This document shows, one piece after another, positions 7,088-13,959 of a DNA stretch of 14,014 nt. This DNA comes from Desulfotomaculum sp. (GTDB lineage Bacteria; Bacillota; Desulfotomaculia; Desulfotomaculales; Desulfohalotomaculaceae), in NCBI GenBank assembly GCA_021129815.1, contig JAJOKN010000055.1, positions 1 to 14,014 on the forward strand, written 5' to 3'. Each line of letters starts with the position of its first letter. Positions within the stretch are counted from its first letter, which is position 1. The notes beneath the pieces are model-generated. The model made no database searches, was not told the DNA's origin, and saw only the letters and a program-made list of their open reading frames with translations. Both the position numbers and the translations under genes were made by a program.

Positions 7088-7846
7088 TTAGCTAGGTTTT
7101 TCTACTTTGATGTTGTTTTGCTCTAGAGTATCGCGCAGTGTTTTTAAAAAACTGACAGCATCTGCGGTATCGCCATGAACGCATACAGTATCGGCGTTTA
7201 TTTTTATATAAGTGCCGTCAATTGTGTATACTTTTTGATGAAGCACTATATTTATGATTTGTTCTGCTGCTTCCTTTGCGCTGTGTATCAGCGAATTTTT
7301 GTGAGAGCGAGGAGTTAACGTGCCATCTGCTCTGTATGTGCGATCAGCAAACACTTCTTCTAAAACTTTAAGCCCTTTTTCTTTAGCAGCTTTTACAAGG
7401 CAGCTGCCCGATAGAGCGTATATGGATAAATTCTTGTCAAAGTCATATACAGCGTTTGCGATAGCTTCTGCTATTTTCATATCTCTAGCAGCCATGTTGT
7501 AAAGAGCGCCATGAGGCTTTATGTGAGCTAGTTTACAGCCGTTTAGCTTGGAAAAGGCATAAAGAGCACCGATTTGGTATATGATTGAGTTGTATATTTC
7601 ATTTAGCGGCATTTGGATTTCGCGCCTGCCAAAGCCGATTAAATCTTTAAAACCCGGATGCGCACCTATCGCTACGCCTTTTTTAGCTGCGAGTTTTACA
7701 GTGGCGTGCATCACATTGTGATCGCCTGCATGATAACCACACGCTATATTTGCCGAAGTTATGTAGTCGAGTATCTGCTCATCATTGCCAAAAGAGTAGA
7801 TGCCGAAGCTTTCGCCTATGTCGCTGTTTAAGTCAATTGATTTCAA
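7088..7846 (-). CDS. pxpA: 5-oxoprolinase subunit A (LamB/YcsF family)
   Basis: PxpA is the LamB/YcsF-family subunit of PxpABC 5-oxoprolinase and works with PxpB and PxpC on pyroglutamate. Family signatures are SIDLNSDIGESFG at the N-terminus, ANIACGYHAGDHNVM about 30 residues on, GAHPGFKDLIGFGRR, HIKPHGALYN, and VCVHGDTADA near the C-terminus. Length is about 252 residues, as expected. Three starts are possible: GTG 7855, ATG 7852 and TTG 7846. TTG 7846 is preferred because AGGTGAT, a good anti-Shine-Dalgarno match, ends 4 bases before it and overlaps the other two codons; it also gives the usual N-terminus MKSIDLN. The pxpB stop is within about 12 bases, indicating translational coupling. 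Confidence 0.93.
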   Translation of the reverse strand: MKSIDLNSDIGESFGIYSFGNDEQILDYITSANIACGYHAGDHNVMHATVKLAAKKGVAIGAHPGFKDLIGFGRREIQMPLNEIYNSIIYQIGALYAFSKLNGCKLAHIKPHGALYNMAARDMKIAEAIANAVYDFDKNLSIYALSGSCLVKAAKEKGLKVLEEVFADRTYRADGTLTPRSHKNSLIHSAKEAAEQIINIVLHQKVYTIDGTYIKINADTVCVHGDTADAVSFLKTLRDTLEQNNIKVEKPS

Positions 7847-7858
7847 TTTCATCACCTT

Positions 7859-8512
7859 TTAGGCTTTTTTTACTTTTTGGAATTTTACATAATCCCCAGG
7901 CTTTAAAAGCGTGGGCGGATTTTTGTCTGGATTGTAGAGCCTCACGAAAGTTCTGCCTATCAGCCTCCACCCCCCTGGAGTTTTTATAGGGTATATGCCG
8001 GTTTGAATACCTGCTATGCCCACTGAACCTTCTGGCACTGCAGTTCGCGGTGTTTTGAGGCGAGGTGTGGCTATGCGCTTTGACATGCCGCCTAAAAAAG
8101 GAAATCCCGGAGCAAACCCAACTGCATGTACTAAATAAGTAGGCTTTGTATGTATGCTTATAACTTCATCTATGCTGATTTTATTGTAGTAAGCTACATA
8201 TTCGATGTCTGGACCGTAATCTCCTCCATATATTACAGGAATGATAATGGTATCAGTTTTAACTGTTGAAGTGGAGCCTTTAACTGGTAATTGTTTTAAC
8301 TTAACACACAGCTCATTGTATTGTATTATTTCAGGCTTGTAAAATACAGTTATTGTATTGTAAGCAGGAATGAATTCTACAACGCCTTTTATTTGTTGTC
8401 TTTCCAATAGATTACAGTAGTTCTTTATAATTTGACTTACTTCACTTGAAATTTTATCAGCTATTTGAATGCGCACAGCGCTGTCTCCAAGCGGCTGGTA
8501 TGAAAAGTGCAT
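7859..8512 (-). CDS. pxpB: 5-oxoprolinase subunit B (KipI-like)
   Basis: PxpB is the partner of PxpC in 5-oxoprolinase; the Bacillus homologue KipI was first described as an inhibitor of the sporulation kinase KinA. The 217 residues show YQPLGDSAVRIQ at 5-16, the VEFIPAYNTITVFY strand region (45-58), VIYGGDYGPD (93-102), the diagnostic GFAPGFPFLGG at 132-142, VPEGSVGIAGIQTGIYP at 159-175 and TPGGWRLIGRT at 178-188, all typical of the family. ATG 8512 follows AAGGAAG by 8 bases. It is the first intact gene of the leftward pxpB-pxpA-pxpC operon and lies only 65 bases downstream of the decayed hicA fragment on the same strand, so it may be read from the promoter at 8937-8965. No kinA or other sporulation kinase lies nearby, so oxoprolinase function is the safer call. 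Confidence 0.95.
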   Translation of the reverse strand: MHFSYQPLGDSAVRIQIADKISSEVSQIIKNYCNLLERQQIKGVVEFIPAYNTITVFYKPEIIQYNELCVKLKQLPVKGSTSTVKTDTIIIPVIYGGDYGPDIEYVAYYNKISIDEVISIHTKPTYLVHAVGFAPGFPFLGGMSKRIATPRLKTPRTAVPEGSVGIAGIQTGIYPIKTPGGWRLIGRTFVRLYNPDKNPPTLLKPGDYVKFQKVKKA

Positions 8513-8577
8513 TTTTATCGCTTCCTTAAGAGCAATGTTTTGTTAATTGTCATTTTAATAAAACAAAAAAGCTGCCC

Positions 8578-8652
8578 TTAATAGACAGTTTTGAAAAGCT
8601 CTCTTTTTAATAATTCTTTATCTTTAGCAGAGATAATTGCAAGTTTTGTCAC
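8578..8652 (-). pseudogene. truncated hicA-like toxin remnant (24 codons)
   Basis: GTG 8652 overlaps the TGA of the upstream hicB remnant and opens a 24-residue frame, VTKLAIISAKDKELLKRELF plus KTVY, ending in TAA at 8578-8580. The segment TKLxIISAK followed by a leucine/lysine-rich helix resembles the N-terminus of many HicA mRNA interferases (TKLPVISAKELIKAL type), and hicB-hicA gene order with overlapping stop and start is known. The later HicA features, above all the catalytic GSH motif of the double-stranded RNA-binding-like fold, are missing, so it cannot be an active toxin. The match is short; position next to hicB is half of the argument. Confidence 0.5.
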
Positions 8653-8868
8653 AACTGCACTTCAATTTGATGAATACCTATAAACTTCTCTGGCATAGAG
8701 ATAAAATCAGATTTATCGTTAACATAAAGCTTAATTGCTTCTTGAATTCGTTTTTCTAACTCGGCTAGGTTATCTGCTTGGGTGTGACAGCCAGGAAGAG
8801 ATGGTACAGAAGCGATATACTTGCCATCTTCATCTTGTTCAATATAAAACTAAAAAACGGTGAACCAT
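8649..8868 (-). pseudogene. frameshifted hicB antitoxin gene
   Basis: ATG 8868, preceded by GAGGTGAC, starts MVHRFLVLY and then meets TGA at 8839-8841. In the next frame the rest of a HicB domain is clear: YIEQDEDGKYIASVPSLPGC, then HTQADNLAELEKRIQEAIKL and a C-terminal FIGIHQIEVQL ending at TGA 8649-8651. Removing one T from the T4 run (plus-strand AAAA, 8846-8849) joins the two as MVHRFLVYIEQDEDGKYIAS, an ordinary HicB start; the repaired product is 72 residues. The lesion is therefore a one-base insertion in a homopolymer, either a real mutation or a sequencing error. The neighbouring hicA is also broken, which favours real decay. Unlike the solo HicB-like gene at 2763, this copy has the C-terminal strand typical of hicB genes that precede hicA. 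Confidence 0.8.
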
Positions 8869-8936
8869 TTTTGTCACCTCATATACCGTTTGCTTTTACT
8901 TAATGGAAATTAAATTTTTTATTTAATTTGAGTTAC

Positions 8937-8965
8937 AATATAGCATATGCTTTTGTTTTTGACAA
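8937..8965 (-). promoter_or_regulatory. candidate sigma-A promoter for hicBA remnant and pxpBAC
   Basis: On the minus strand TTGTCA (plus 8960-8965) and TATATT (plus 8937-8942) are separated by exactly 17 bases, each matching five of six consensus positions. A start near plus 8930 would give a leader of about 60 bases before the hicB ATG. I see no clear terminator between the remnants and pxpB, so it could also drive the oxoprolinase genes. Confidence 0.6.
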
Positions 8966-9168
8966 GTGCTAGAGCATTGATGATAGTGTCAATGGATTGT
9001 TAATCCTAGTTAGTAAGATTTTTTCTATCGAATATAATAATTATTTATATTTCTATATTTCTTTCTAAAGAAAGCCATTCACCCTATAAAGTTGTTATAC
9101 CATCATTTAACATAGTCAAACGTATTCTAAAATATAAATATCAAAGCCTATTTTATACTATCTTGCAT

Positions 9169-9197
9169 TTGACAAAAATTATAATGGTACGTATAAT
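9169..9197 (+). promoter_or_regulatory. perfect-consensus sigma-A promoter for greA
   Basis: TTGACA at 9169-9174 and TATAAT at 9192-9197 are both exact consensus hexamers with the optimal 17-base spacer (9175-9191). Transcription would begin near 9204, leaving an AU-rich leader of about 85 bases before greA. Confidence 0.88.
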
Positions 9198-9288
9198 ATT
9201 TTAAGCCTTAAGAAGCCAAAAAGGTTTTTACATATGGTGTTAATTTTTGTTAATTTTTAAATATTATTGAAGTAGGGAGCACGAAAAA

Positions 9289-9762
9289 ATGGGAGAAAAG
9301 GAAACCATTATTACAACGGAAGGTTTAAGACAACTGGAAAAAGAATTGGAAAATTTAAAAACCGTTAAGAGAAGAGAGGTTGCTGAACGCATAAAGCAAG
9401 CTATTGAGTTCGGGGATATAAGCGAAAACTCGGAATATGAAGATGCAAAAAATGAACAAGCGTTTATAGAAGGGCGCATATCAGTATTAAATCAGATGAT
9501 CAGCAACGCTAAAGTTATAGAAGAGGAAAACGTGGATAAGAATGTGGTTTCGCTTGGTTCCACGGTATTGATTAAGGATTTAGAGTTCAACGAAGAATTT
9601 AAGTATACTATAGTTGGATCTGTAGAAGCAGATCCAGATGCAAACAAAATATCGAATGAATCACCTGTTGGCAGTGCTATTTTAGGTAAAAAAAGAGGAG
9701 ATATCGTAGAAATAGATGCTCCGGCAGGTAAAATTAGATATGAAATTATAGATATTTTATAG
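9289..9762 (+). CDS. greA: transcription elongation factor GreA
   Basis: GreA enters the secondary channel of RNA polymerase and stimulates cleavage of backtracked transcripts. The 157 residues comprise the N-terminal antiparallel coiled coil (about 8-75) with the acidic tip loop GDISENSEYEDA at 42-53, where Asp43 and Glu46 correspond to the metal-handling residues, and the C-terminal FKBP-like domain (about 85-157) with the signature NESPVGSAILGKKRGDIVEI. Length matches the family. ATG 9289 follows GGGAG (9275-9279) at 9 bases. It is the first gene after the perfect promoter at 9169 and is followed by lysS after about 140 bases; greA-lysS order recurs in Firmicutes. The N-terminal block identifies GreA rather than an anti-GreA homologue, since both acidic tip residues are present. 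Confidence 0.96.
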   Translation: MGEKETIITTEGLRQLEKELENLKTVKRREVAERIKQAIEFGDISENSEYEDAKNEQAFIEGRISVLNQMISNAKVIEEENVDKNVVSLGSTVLIKDLEFNEEFKYTIVGSVEADPDANKISNESPVGSAILGKKRGDIVEIDAPAGKIRYEIIDIL

Positions 9763-9888
9763 GATTATGTGACAAAAATTTGATTGATTTTATTTTTAAT
9801 TATTTTTTGTAGTTGAGTTGATGTAGTGTTTTTTTATCTCTTTTGTATTTTGACACCTTGCTCATAAAGGCAGAGCAGACAGGCATTT

Positions 9889-9907
9889 GGGGGGTTTTTT
9901 TAATTTG
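9889..9907 (+). promoter_or_regulatory. all-G ribosome binding site that places the lysS start
   Basis: Six consecutive G (9889-9894) lie 10 bases before TTG 9905. The upstream in-frame TTG at 9887 overlaps this tract and has no suitable site before it, so 9905 is favoured. Confidence 0.55.
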
Positions 9908-11377
9908 AGTGATGTAAAGGGTGAAGTCAATGAACTCATGCAAGCACGGCGCGATAAATTAGAACAGCTAATTCAAGAAGGAATAGACCCGTATGGGGGT
10001 AGGTTTGTACGCACTCATACTGCTAAAGAGATTTTGGATAATTTCGAAGAAATTGAAGGGAAAAGTGTAGTGCTTGCAGGCAGGATTATTGCTAAGCGCG
10101 GACATGGAAAAGCTGGTTTTGCTAACTTGCAGGACTTGTCAGGTGTTATACAAATATACGGAAGGTTAGATGATTTAGGAGATGAAAAATATAAGCTTTT
10201 CCAAAAACTGGACATTGGGGATATTGTGGGCGTAGAAGGTACAGTTTTTAAAACTCGCAAAGGCGAAGTGACGGTAGCTTTAAAAGATATATCTATGCTT
10301 TCTAAGTCATTGAGGCCATTACCGGAAAAATGGCATGGTTTAAAGGATATAGATTTGCGCTATCGTCAGAGGTATGTGGACTTGATAGTAAATCCTGATG
10401 TTCGCAATACTTTTATCGTAAGGAGTCGTGTGATACGCTCAATTCGCGATTTTCTAAATGAAAGAGGTTTTTTAGAGGTAGAAACTCCCATGATGCATCC
10501 TATAGCAGGCGGAGCTGCAGCGAGGCCATTTGTAACCCATCACAATGCGCTGGATATGGATTTGTTTTTGCGCATAGCTCCAGAGCTGTATTTGAAGAGG
10601 CTTTTAGTTGGAGGCTTTGAAAAGGTATATGAGATAAATCGAAATTTCCGCAACGAGGGGATTTCTACCAGACACAATCCTGAGTTTACTATGTTGGAGC
10701 TGTATCAGGCGTATGCTGATTACACGGATATGATGAATCTTACAGAAGAACTGATCAGCAGCGTATCAAAGGAAGTATTAGGAACTACGTCTGTGCATTA
10801 TATGGGTAATGATATAAAGCTGGACACTCCGTGGACAAGGATGACCATGCTGGAAGCTATTGAAAAGTACAGCGGGGTAGATTTTTCAGATATGGATTTT
10901 GACGAAGCAAAGAGCAAAGCTGAAGAATTGGGGATAGAGGTTGACGAGTGCAAGACTACAGGTGATGTTTTAAATGAAGTATTTGAACAAAAAGTAGAAC
11001 CCAATTTAATACAGCCTACTTTTATAATGGATTATCCAGTTGAAATTTCACCGCTTGCCAAACGCAAAAAAGACAATCCAAAGCTTACATACAGATTTGA
11101 GCTTTTTATTTTTGGATGTGAGGTTGCAAATGCATTTTCAGAATTAAATGATCCAATTGAACAAAAAAAGAGATTTTTAGAGCAGTTAAAGAAACGGCAG
11201 GCAGGAGATGAAGAGGCTCATGTAATGGATGAAGATTATATACGTGCATTGGAGTATGGTATGCCTCCTGCTGGGGGGTTAGGTATAGGAATTGATAGGT
11301 TGGTTATGTTGTTTACTAATTCACCATCTATTCGAGATGTGATATTGTTTCCTTTGATGAGGCCTGAGAAGGACTAG
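9905..11377 (+). CDS. lysS: lysyl-tRNA synthetase, class II
   Basis: LysS charges tRNA-Lys using ATP and lysine. With the start at TTG 9905 the protein has 490 residues, the usual length. An N-terminal helix is followed by the OB-fold anticodon-binding domain (about 54-135, with VVLAGRIIAKRGHGKAGFAN), then the class II core. Motif 1 is around residues 150-200 (YRQRYVDLIVNPDVRNTF, ETPMM); motif 2 is FEKVYEINRNFRNEGISTRH (238-257); motif 3 is GGLGIGIDRLVMLFTNSPS (457-475). The discriminating lysine-enzyme segments HNPEFTMLELYQAY and EVANAFSELNDP are present. A longer form from TTG 9887 would add MGGFFN with no ribosome site. No T-box or other leader structure was recognised upstream. metK follows after 76 bases. 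Confidence 0.96.
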   Translation: MSDVKGEVNELMQARRDKLEQLIQEGIDPYGGRFVRTHTAKEILDNFEEIEGKSVVLAGRIIAKRGHGKAGFANLQDLSGVIQIYGRLDDLGDEKYKLFQKLDIGDIVGVEGTVFKTRKGEVTVALKDISMLSKSLRPLPEKWHGLKDIDLRYRQRYVDLIVNPDVRNTFIVRSRVIRSIRDFLNERGFLEVETPMMHPIAGGAAARPFVTHHNALDMDLFLRIAPELYLKRLLVGGFEKVYEINRNFRNEGISTRHNPEFTMLELYQAYADYTDMMNLTEELISSVSKEVLGTTSVHYMGNDIKLDTPWTRMTMLEAIEKYSGVDFSDMDFDEAKSKAEELGIEVDECKTTGDVLNEVFEQKVEPNLIQPTFIMDYPVEISPLAKRKKDNPKLTYRFELFIFGCEVANAFSELNDPIEQKKRFLEQLKKRQAGDEEAHVMDEDYIRALEYGMPPAGGLGIGIDRLVMLFTNSPSIRDVILFPLMRPEKD

Positions 11378-11439
11378 GAATGTATAATGTGTGCATTGTT
11401 TATAAAAATTTATGTATCGGCATGTTAATATAAGAGAAT

Positions 11440-11456
11440 GGAGGGTTATTCAATTG
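11440..11456 (+). promoter_or_regulatory. GGAGGG ribosome binding site that places the metK start
   Basis: GGAGGG at 11440-11445 lies 8 bases before the in-frame TTG at 11454, and overrides the upstream in-frame ATG at 11412, which would add 14 unfamiliar residues. Confidence 0.8.
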
Positions 11457-12638
11457 CTTAGACGTCTATTTACTTCAGAGTCAGTAACTGAAGGGCATCC
11501 GGATAAACTTGCAGATCAAATATCTGATGCTATACTGGACAATATTTTTAAAAAAGATCCGTATGCTCGCGTGGCATGTGAAACTTTTGTAACTACTGGG
11601 CTAGTGCTGGTAGGTGGAGAGATCACTACAGGTTGTTATGTTGATATACCTAAGATAGTGCGGGAAACTGTTTTGAATATTGGCTATACGCGTGCGAAGT
11701 TTGGCTTTGATGGCGATACTTGTGCTGTTCTTACTACTATCGATGAACAGTCGCCGGACATTGCTCAAGGTGTTAACAGAGCATGGGAACTGCGCGAAGG
11801 AGAAATGAATGATGAAGAGCTGAATGCAATAGGTGCAGGAGATCAGGGTATAATGTTTGGATTTGCTACTGATGAAACTGAAGAGCTCATGCCTATGCCC
11901 ATATTTCTTGCGCATAAGCTTGCACGAAGGCTTACAGAGGTAAGAAAAAATGGTGAGCTTGACTATTTGCGACCTGATGGTAAGACGCAGGTGACGGTTG
12001 AATATATTGATGGCAGGCCTGCACGCGTGGATACTGTTGTAGTTTCAGCACAGCACCATCCTGATGTGAGCTACAGCACCATAAAAGAAGATATAATAAA
12101 CAAGGTGATTTTACCTGTATTGCCTAAAGAGTTGATTGACGATAGGATAAGGTATTTTATAAATCCCACAGGGAAGTTTGTGATAGGTGGACCTCAAGGC
12201 GATGCAGGGCTTACGGGAAGAAAGATTGTTGTGGATACATATGGAGGATATGCGAGACATGGAGGGGGCTGCTTTTCTGGCAAGGATCCTACCAAAGTGG
12301 ACAGGTCAGCTGCTTACGCAGCCAGATATGTGGCAAAAAATATCGTAGCAGCAGGGTTGGCCAAGAGCTGTGAGATACAAGTAGCTTATGCGATAGGAGT
12401 TGCAAAACCTGTATCTATTAGGATAGACACATTTGGCACAGGCAAAGTTTCAGAAGAACGGCTTGTGGAGATAGTAAAGAAACATTTTGATTTGCGTCCA
12501 GCGGCTATTATACGAGATTTGGATTTGCGCCGCCCGATTTATCAGCAGGTAGCAGCGTATGGGCATTTTGGGCGCTCGGATTTGGATCTGCCGTGGGAGC
12601 GCACGGATAAGGTAGAACTTTTACAAAAAGAGGCATGA
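11454..12638 (+). CDS. metK: S-adenosylmethionine synthetase
   Basis: MetK makes S-adenosylmethionine from methionine and ATP. With the TTG start at 11454 it has 394 residues, the standard length, and begins MLRRLFTSESVTEGHPDKLA. Signatures: GHPDK at 14-18 (ATP/metal), GAGDQGIMFGFA at 127-138 (methionine loop), GGPQGDAGLTGRKI at 245-258, and the phosphate loop HGGGCFSGKDPTKVDRSAAY at 269-288; the last is usually GGGAFSGKD, with Cys as a known alternative in Clostridia from memory. It follows lysS by 76 bases with no room for a SAM riboswitch, and it is closed by a strong terminator. It may belong to the greA-lysS transcript; no convincing promoter was found in the gap. Confidence 0.97.
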   Translation: MLRRLFTSESVTEGHPDKLADQISDAILDNIFKKDPYARVACETFVTTGLVLVGGEITTGCYVDIPKIVRETVLNIGYTRAKFGFDGDTCAVLTTIDEQSPDIAQGVNRAWELREGEMNDEELNAIGAGDQGIMFGFATDETEELMPMPIFLAHKLARRLTEVRKNGELDYLRPDGKTQVTVEYIDGRPARVDTVVVSAQHHPDVSYSTIKEDIINKVILPVLPKELIDDRIRYFINPTGKFVIGGPQGDAGLTGRKIVVDTYGGYARHGGGCFSGKDPTKVDRSAAYAARYVAKNIVAAGLAKSCEIQVAYAIGVAKPVSIRIDTFGTGKVSEERLVEIVKKHFDLRPAAIIRDLDLRRPIYQQVAAYGHFGRSDLDLPWERTDKVELLQKEA

Positions 12639-12663
12639 TAAAACTGTTTGTAGAATAGAAGAG

Positions 12664-12697
12664 AAAGAGAGGTTAATAAAACCTCTCTTTTTATTTT
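12664..12697 (+). terminator. intrinsic terminator after metK
   Basis: AAAGAGAGGTT (12664-12674) and AACCTCTCTTT (12680-12690) form a perfect 11-bp stem with a 5-base loop. The run of T that closes the stem continues into TTATTTT. It marks the end of the greA-lysS-metK segment. Confidence 0.92.
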
Positions 12698-12727
12698 GGG
12701 TTTATTTTAAAAGTGTTAAGTGTTTTA

Positions 12728-12743
12728 GGAGATGGTGCAGTTG
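12728..12743 (+). promoter_or_regulatory. ribosome binding site that shifts the GAF-protein start
   Basis: AGGAG ends at 12731, directly against ATG 12732, leaving no spacer. TTG 12741 is in frame with a 9-base spacer and is the likelier start; GTG 12735 has 3 bases. Confidence 0.6.
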
Positions 12744-13937
12744 CGCTGGCACAAATTATTTAATGTCATATATACGTGGTTTATAATTTTGCTAGCATTT
12801 TATATATTGTATACAGCATTTGAAAAATTTGATTTTGATTATACACGGGAATTTTTAATAATATTGGCGCTTTTAGTTATAGCAGAATGGTTTGCAATAA
12901 AGTTACCAGGGGGATTGATATCTGGGGGGTTTGCGGCAGTATTTTTTGTGTTTGTTACATACGGTATGGCAGAAGCTTCATACTTGATAGCTTTGTCTGT
13001 TTTGATAAGTCAGGGCATAGCAAACAGAGGAAGCCCCATAAGAATTATTCTCTTTAATGCAGCACAATATGTGTTAGCAGTTTTCACAGCGGCATATTTG
13101 TATGAATATGCAGGGGGCATGCACTTTAAGAACATGTCGATGGAAAATTTCATCCCTCTTGCGTTGTTTGTGTTGAGTTACTATGCTTCGAATCATTTTT
13201 TTGTAAATTTGTATAAGCTGCCGGACAATAATTATCCTCTTTTGAGAGCGGCAGATACTTTGAAGTGGGATGCTTATACTTATTTGTTTGCTGTTCCAAC
13301 AGGAGTGTTGATGTTTTTGATTTATCAGCAAGTAGGTATTATAGGTGCTGCGTTGGTGTTTCTACAGCTGATTTTTGTGCAGTATATTTTGCGCATGTAT
13401 ATAAACATGGAGCTGATCAACAGAGAACTCAGAGTGCTCTATCGCATCTCGAGCAAACTTTCAGAGCCTGAATTGCATAAGCTCATAGGTTTTACGTTTA
13501 AAGAGATAAAAAATATATGCGGCTACGACGTGGGGATATTATATGTGTGGGATGAGAGGAAAAGGTATTTTAAGCCTGTATTTATAAAATCCAGCATACA
13601 AAGTGAACTGTTTAGGGACCCTGTGTATATCGGGCAGGGATTTGCTGGGATAGCTGCAAAAAAACAACATGTGGTTAAAGTAGATGATATTAAAAAACGC
13701 AATGCAGCTCTAGATGATAATTTAACAAAGATTCGCAAGCTGCGTTCAGTGATATCGATACCTCTGTTTTCTGCTTCAGGAGTGGTAGGCGTTATTTTGT
13801 TGGGGAGTGCTAAGCCAAAAGCTTTTAGTAAAGGACATGTGCGCATTCTTTCCATAATTGGAAGGCAGCTGGGCTTAGTTATTGCTAGCGCTTCTGTTCA
13901 TAAGCGTTTAGATTGGTTTATCGATGAGAATTTGTAG
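12741..13937 (+). CDS. polytopic membrane protein with C-terminal GAF sensor domain
   Basis: I do not recognise a named gene. With the start at TTG 12741 the protein has 398 residues. The first 220 are strongly hydrophobic, with about seven or eight membrane segments (roughly 8-26, 37-54, 58-75, 78-93, 103-122, 137-156, 179-196 and 198-219), an arrangement reminiscent of MASE-type membrane sensor modules. A linker helix (222-240, MELINRELRVLYRISSKL) leads to a GAF domain at about 245-385, with KEIKNICGYDVGILYVWDER, GQGFAGIAAKKQHVVKVDD, the LRSVISIPLFSASGVVGVIL strand pair and a final helix. It stops 12 or so residues after the GAF helix with no kinase, GGDEF, EAL or HD-GYP output. It is set off from metK by a terminator and is followed after 22 bases by a ppx/gppA gene, probably in the same operon. 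It is likely a membrane sensor for a small ligand or redox state. Confidence 0.8.
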   Translation: MRWHKLFNVIYTWFIILLAFYILYTAFEKFDFDYTREFLIILALLVIAEWFAIKLPGGLISGGFAAVFFVFVTYGMAEASYLIALSVLISQGIANRGSPIRIILFNAAQYVLAVFTAAYLYEYAGGMHFKNMSMENFIPLALFVLSYYASNHFFVNLYKLPDNNYPLLRAADTLKWDAYTYLFAVPTGVLMFLIYQQVGIIGAALVFLQLIFVQYILRMYINMELINRELRVLYRISSKLSEPELHKLIGFTFKEIKNICGYDVGILYVWDERKRYFKPVFIKSSIQSELFRDPVYIGQGFAGIAAKKQHVVKVDDIKKRNAALDDNLTKIRKLRSVISIPLFSASGVVGVILLGSAKPKAFSKGHVRILSIIGRQLGLVIASASVHKRLDWFIDENL

Positions 13938-13959
13938 TTCAAAAAGAGAGGGGTGTTTT

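Larger units (their letters stand above)
8869..9288. other. 420-base AT-rich divergent intergenic region
   Basis: No coding sequence is evident on either strand. It holds two divergent promoters: the leftward one at 8937-8965 and the rightward one at 9169-9197. A small inverted repeat CTTTC-TAAA-GAAAG lies near 9060-9075 and is too weak to call. The greA leader contains a tandem GTTAATTTTT repeat at about 9238-9258. I see no riboswitch, RNA gene, insertion sequence end, or any trace of the missing part of the truncated gene at 5890. Confidence 0.6.

Noticed and set aside
9055..9080. CTTTC-TAAA-GAAAG hairpin as a terminator
   Set aside because: The stem is only 5 bp, AT-rich and lacks a following T run; no gene ends beside it.
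5863..9288. Insertion sequence or transposon carrying the minus-strand block
   Set aside because: No transposase, terminal inverted repeats or target-site duplication could be seen at either edge; only the gene order suggests rearrangement.
9763..9904. T-box leader or separate promoter before lysS (TTGACA at 9850-9855)
   Set aside because: No T-box sequence or terminator hairpin is visible, and no acceptable -10 hexamer lies about 17 bases after the TTGACA.
11378..11453. Possible SAM riboswitch before metK
   Set aside because: The gap is only 76 bases and shows no conserved SAM-box core or terminator; a class I SAM riboswitch would not fit.
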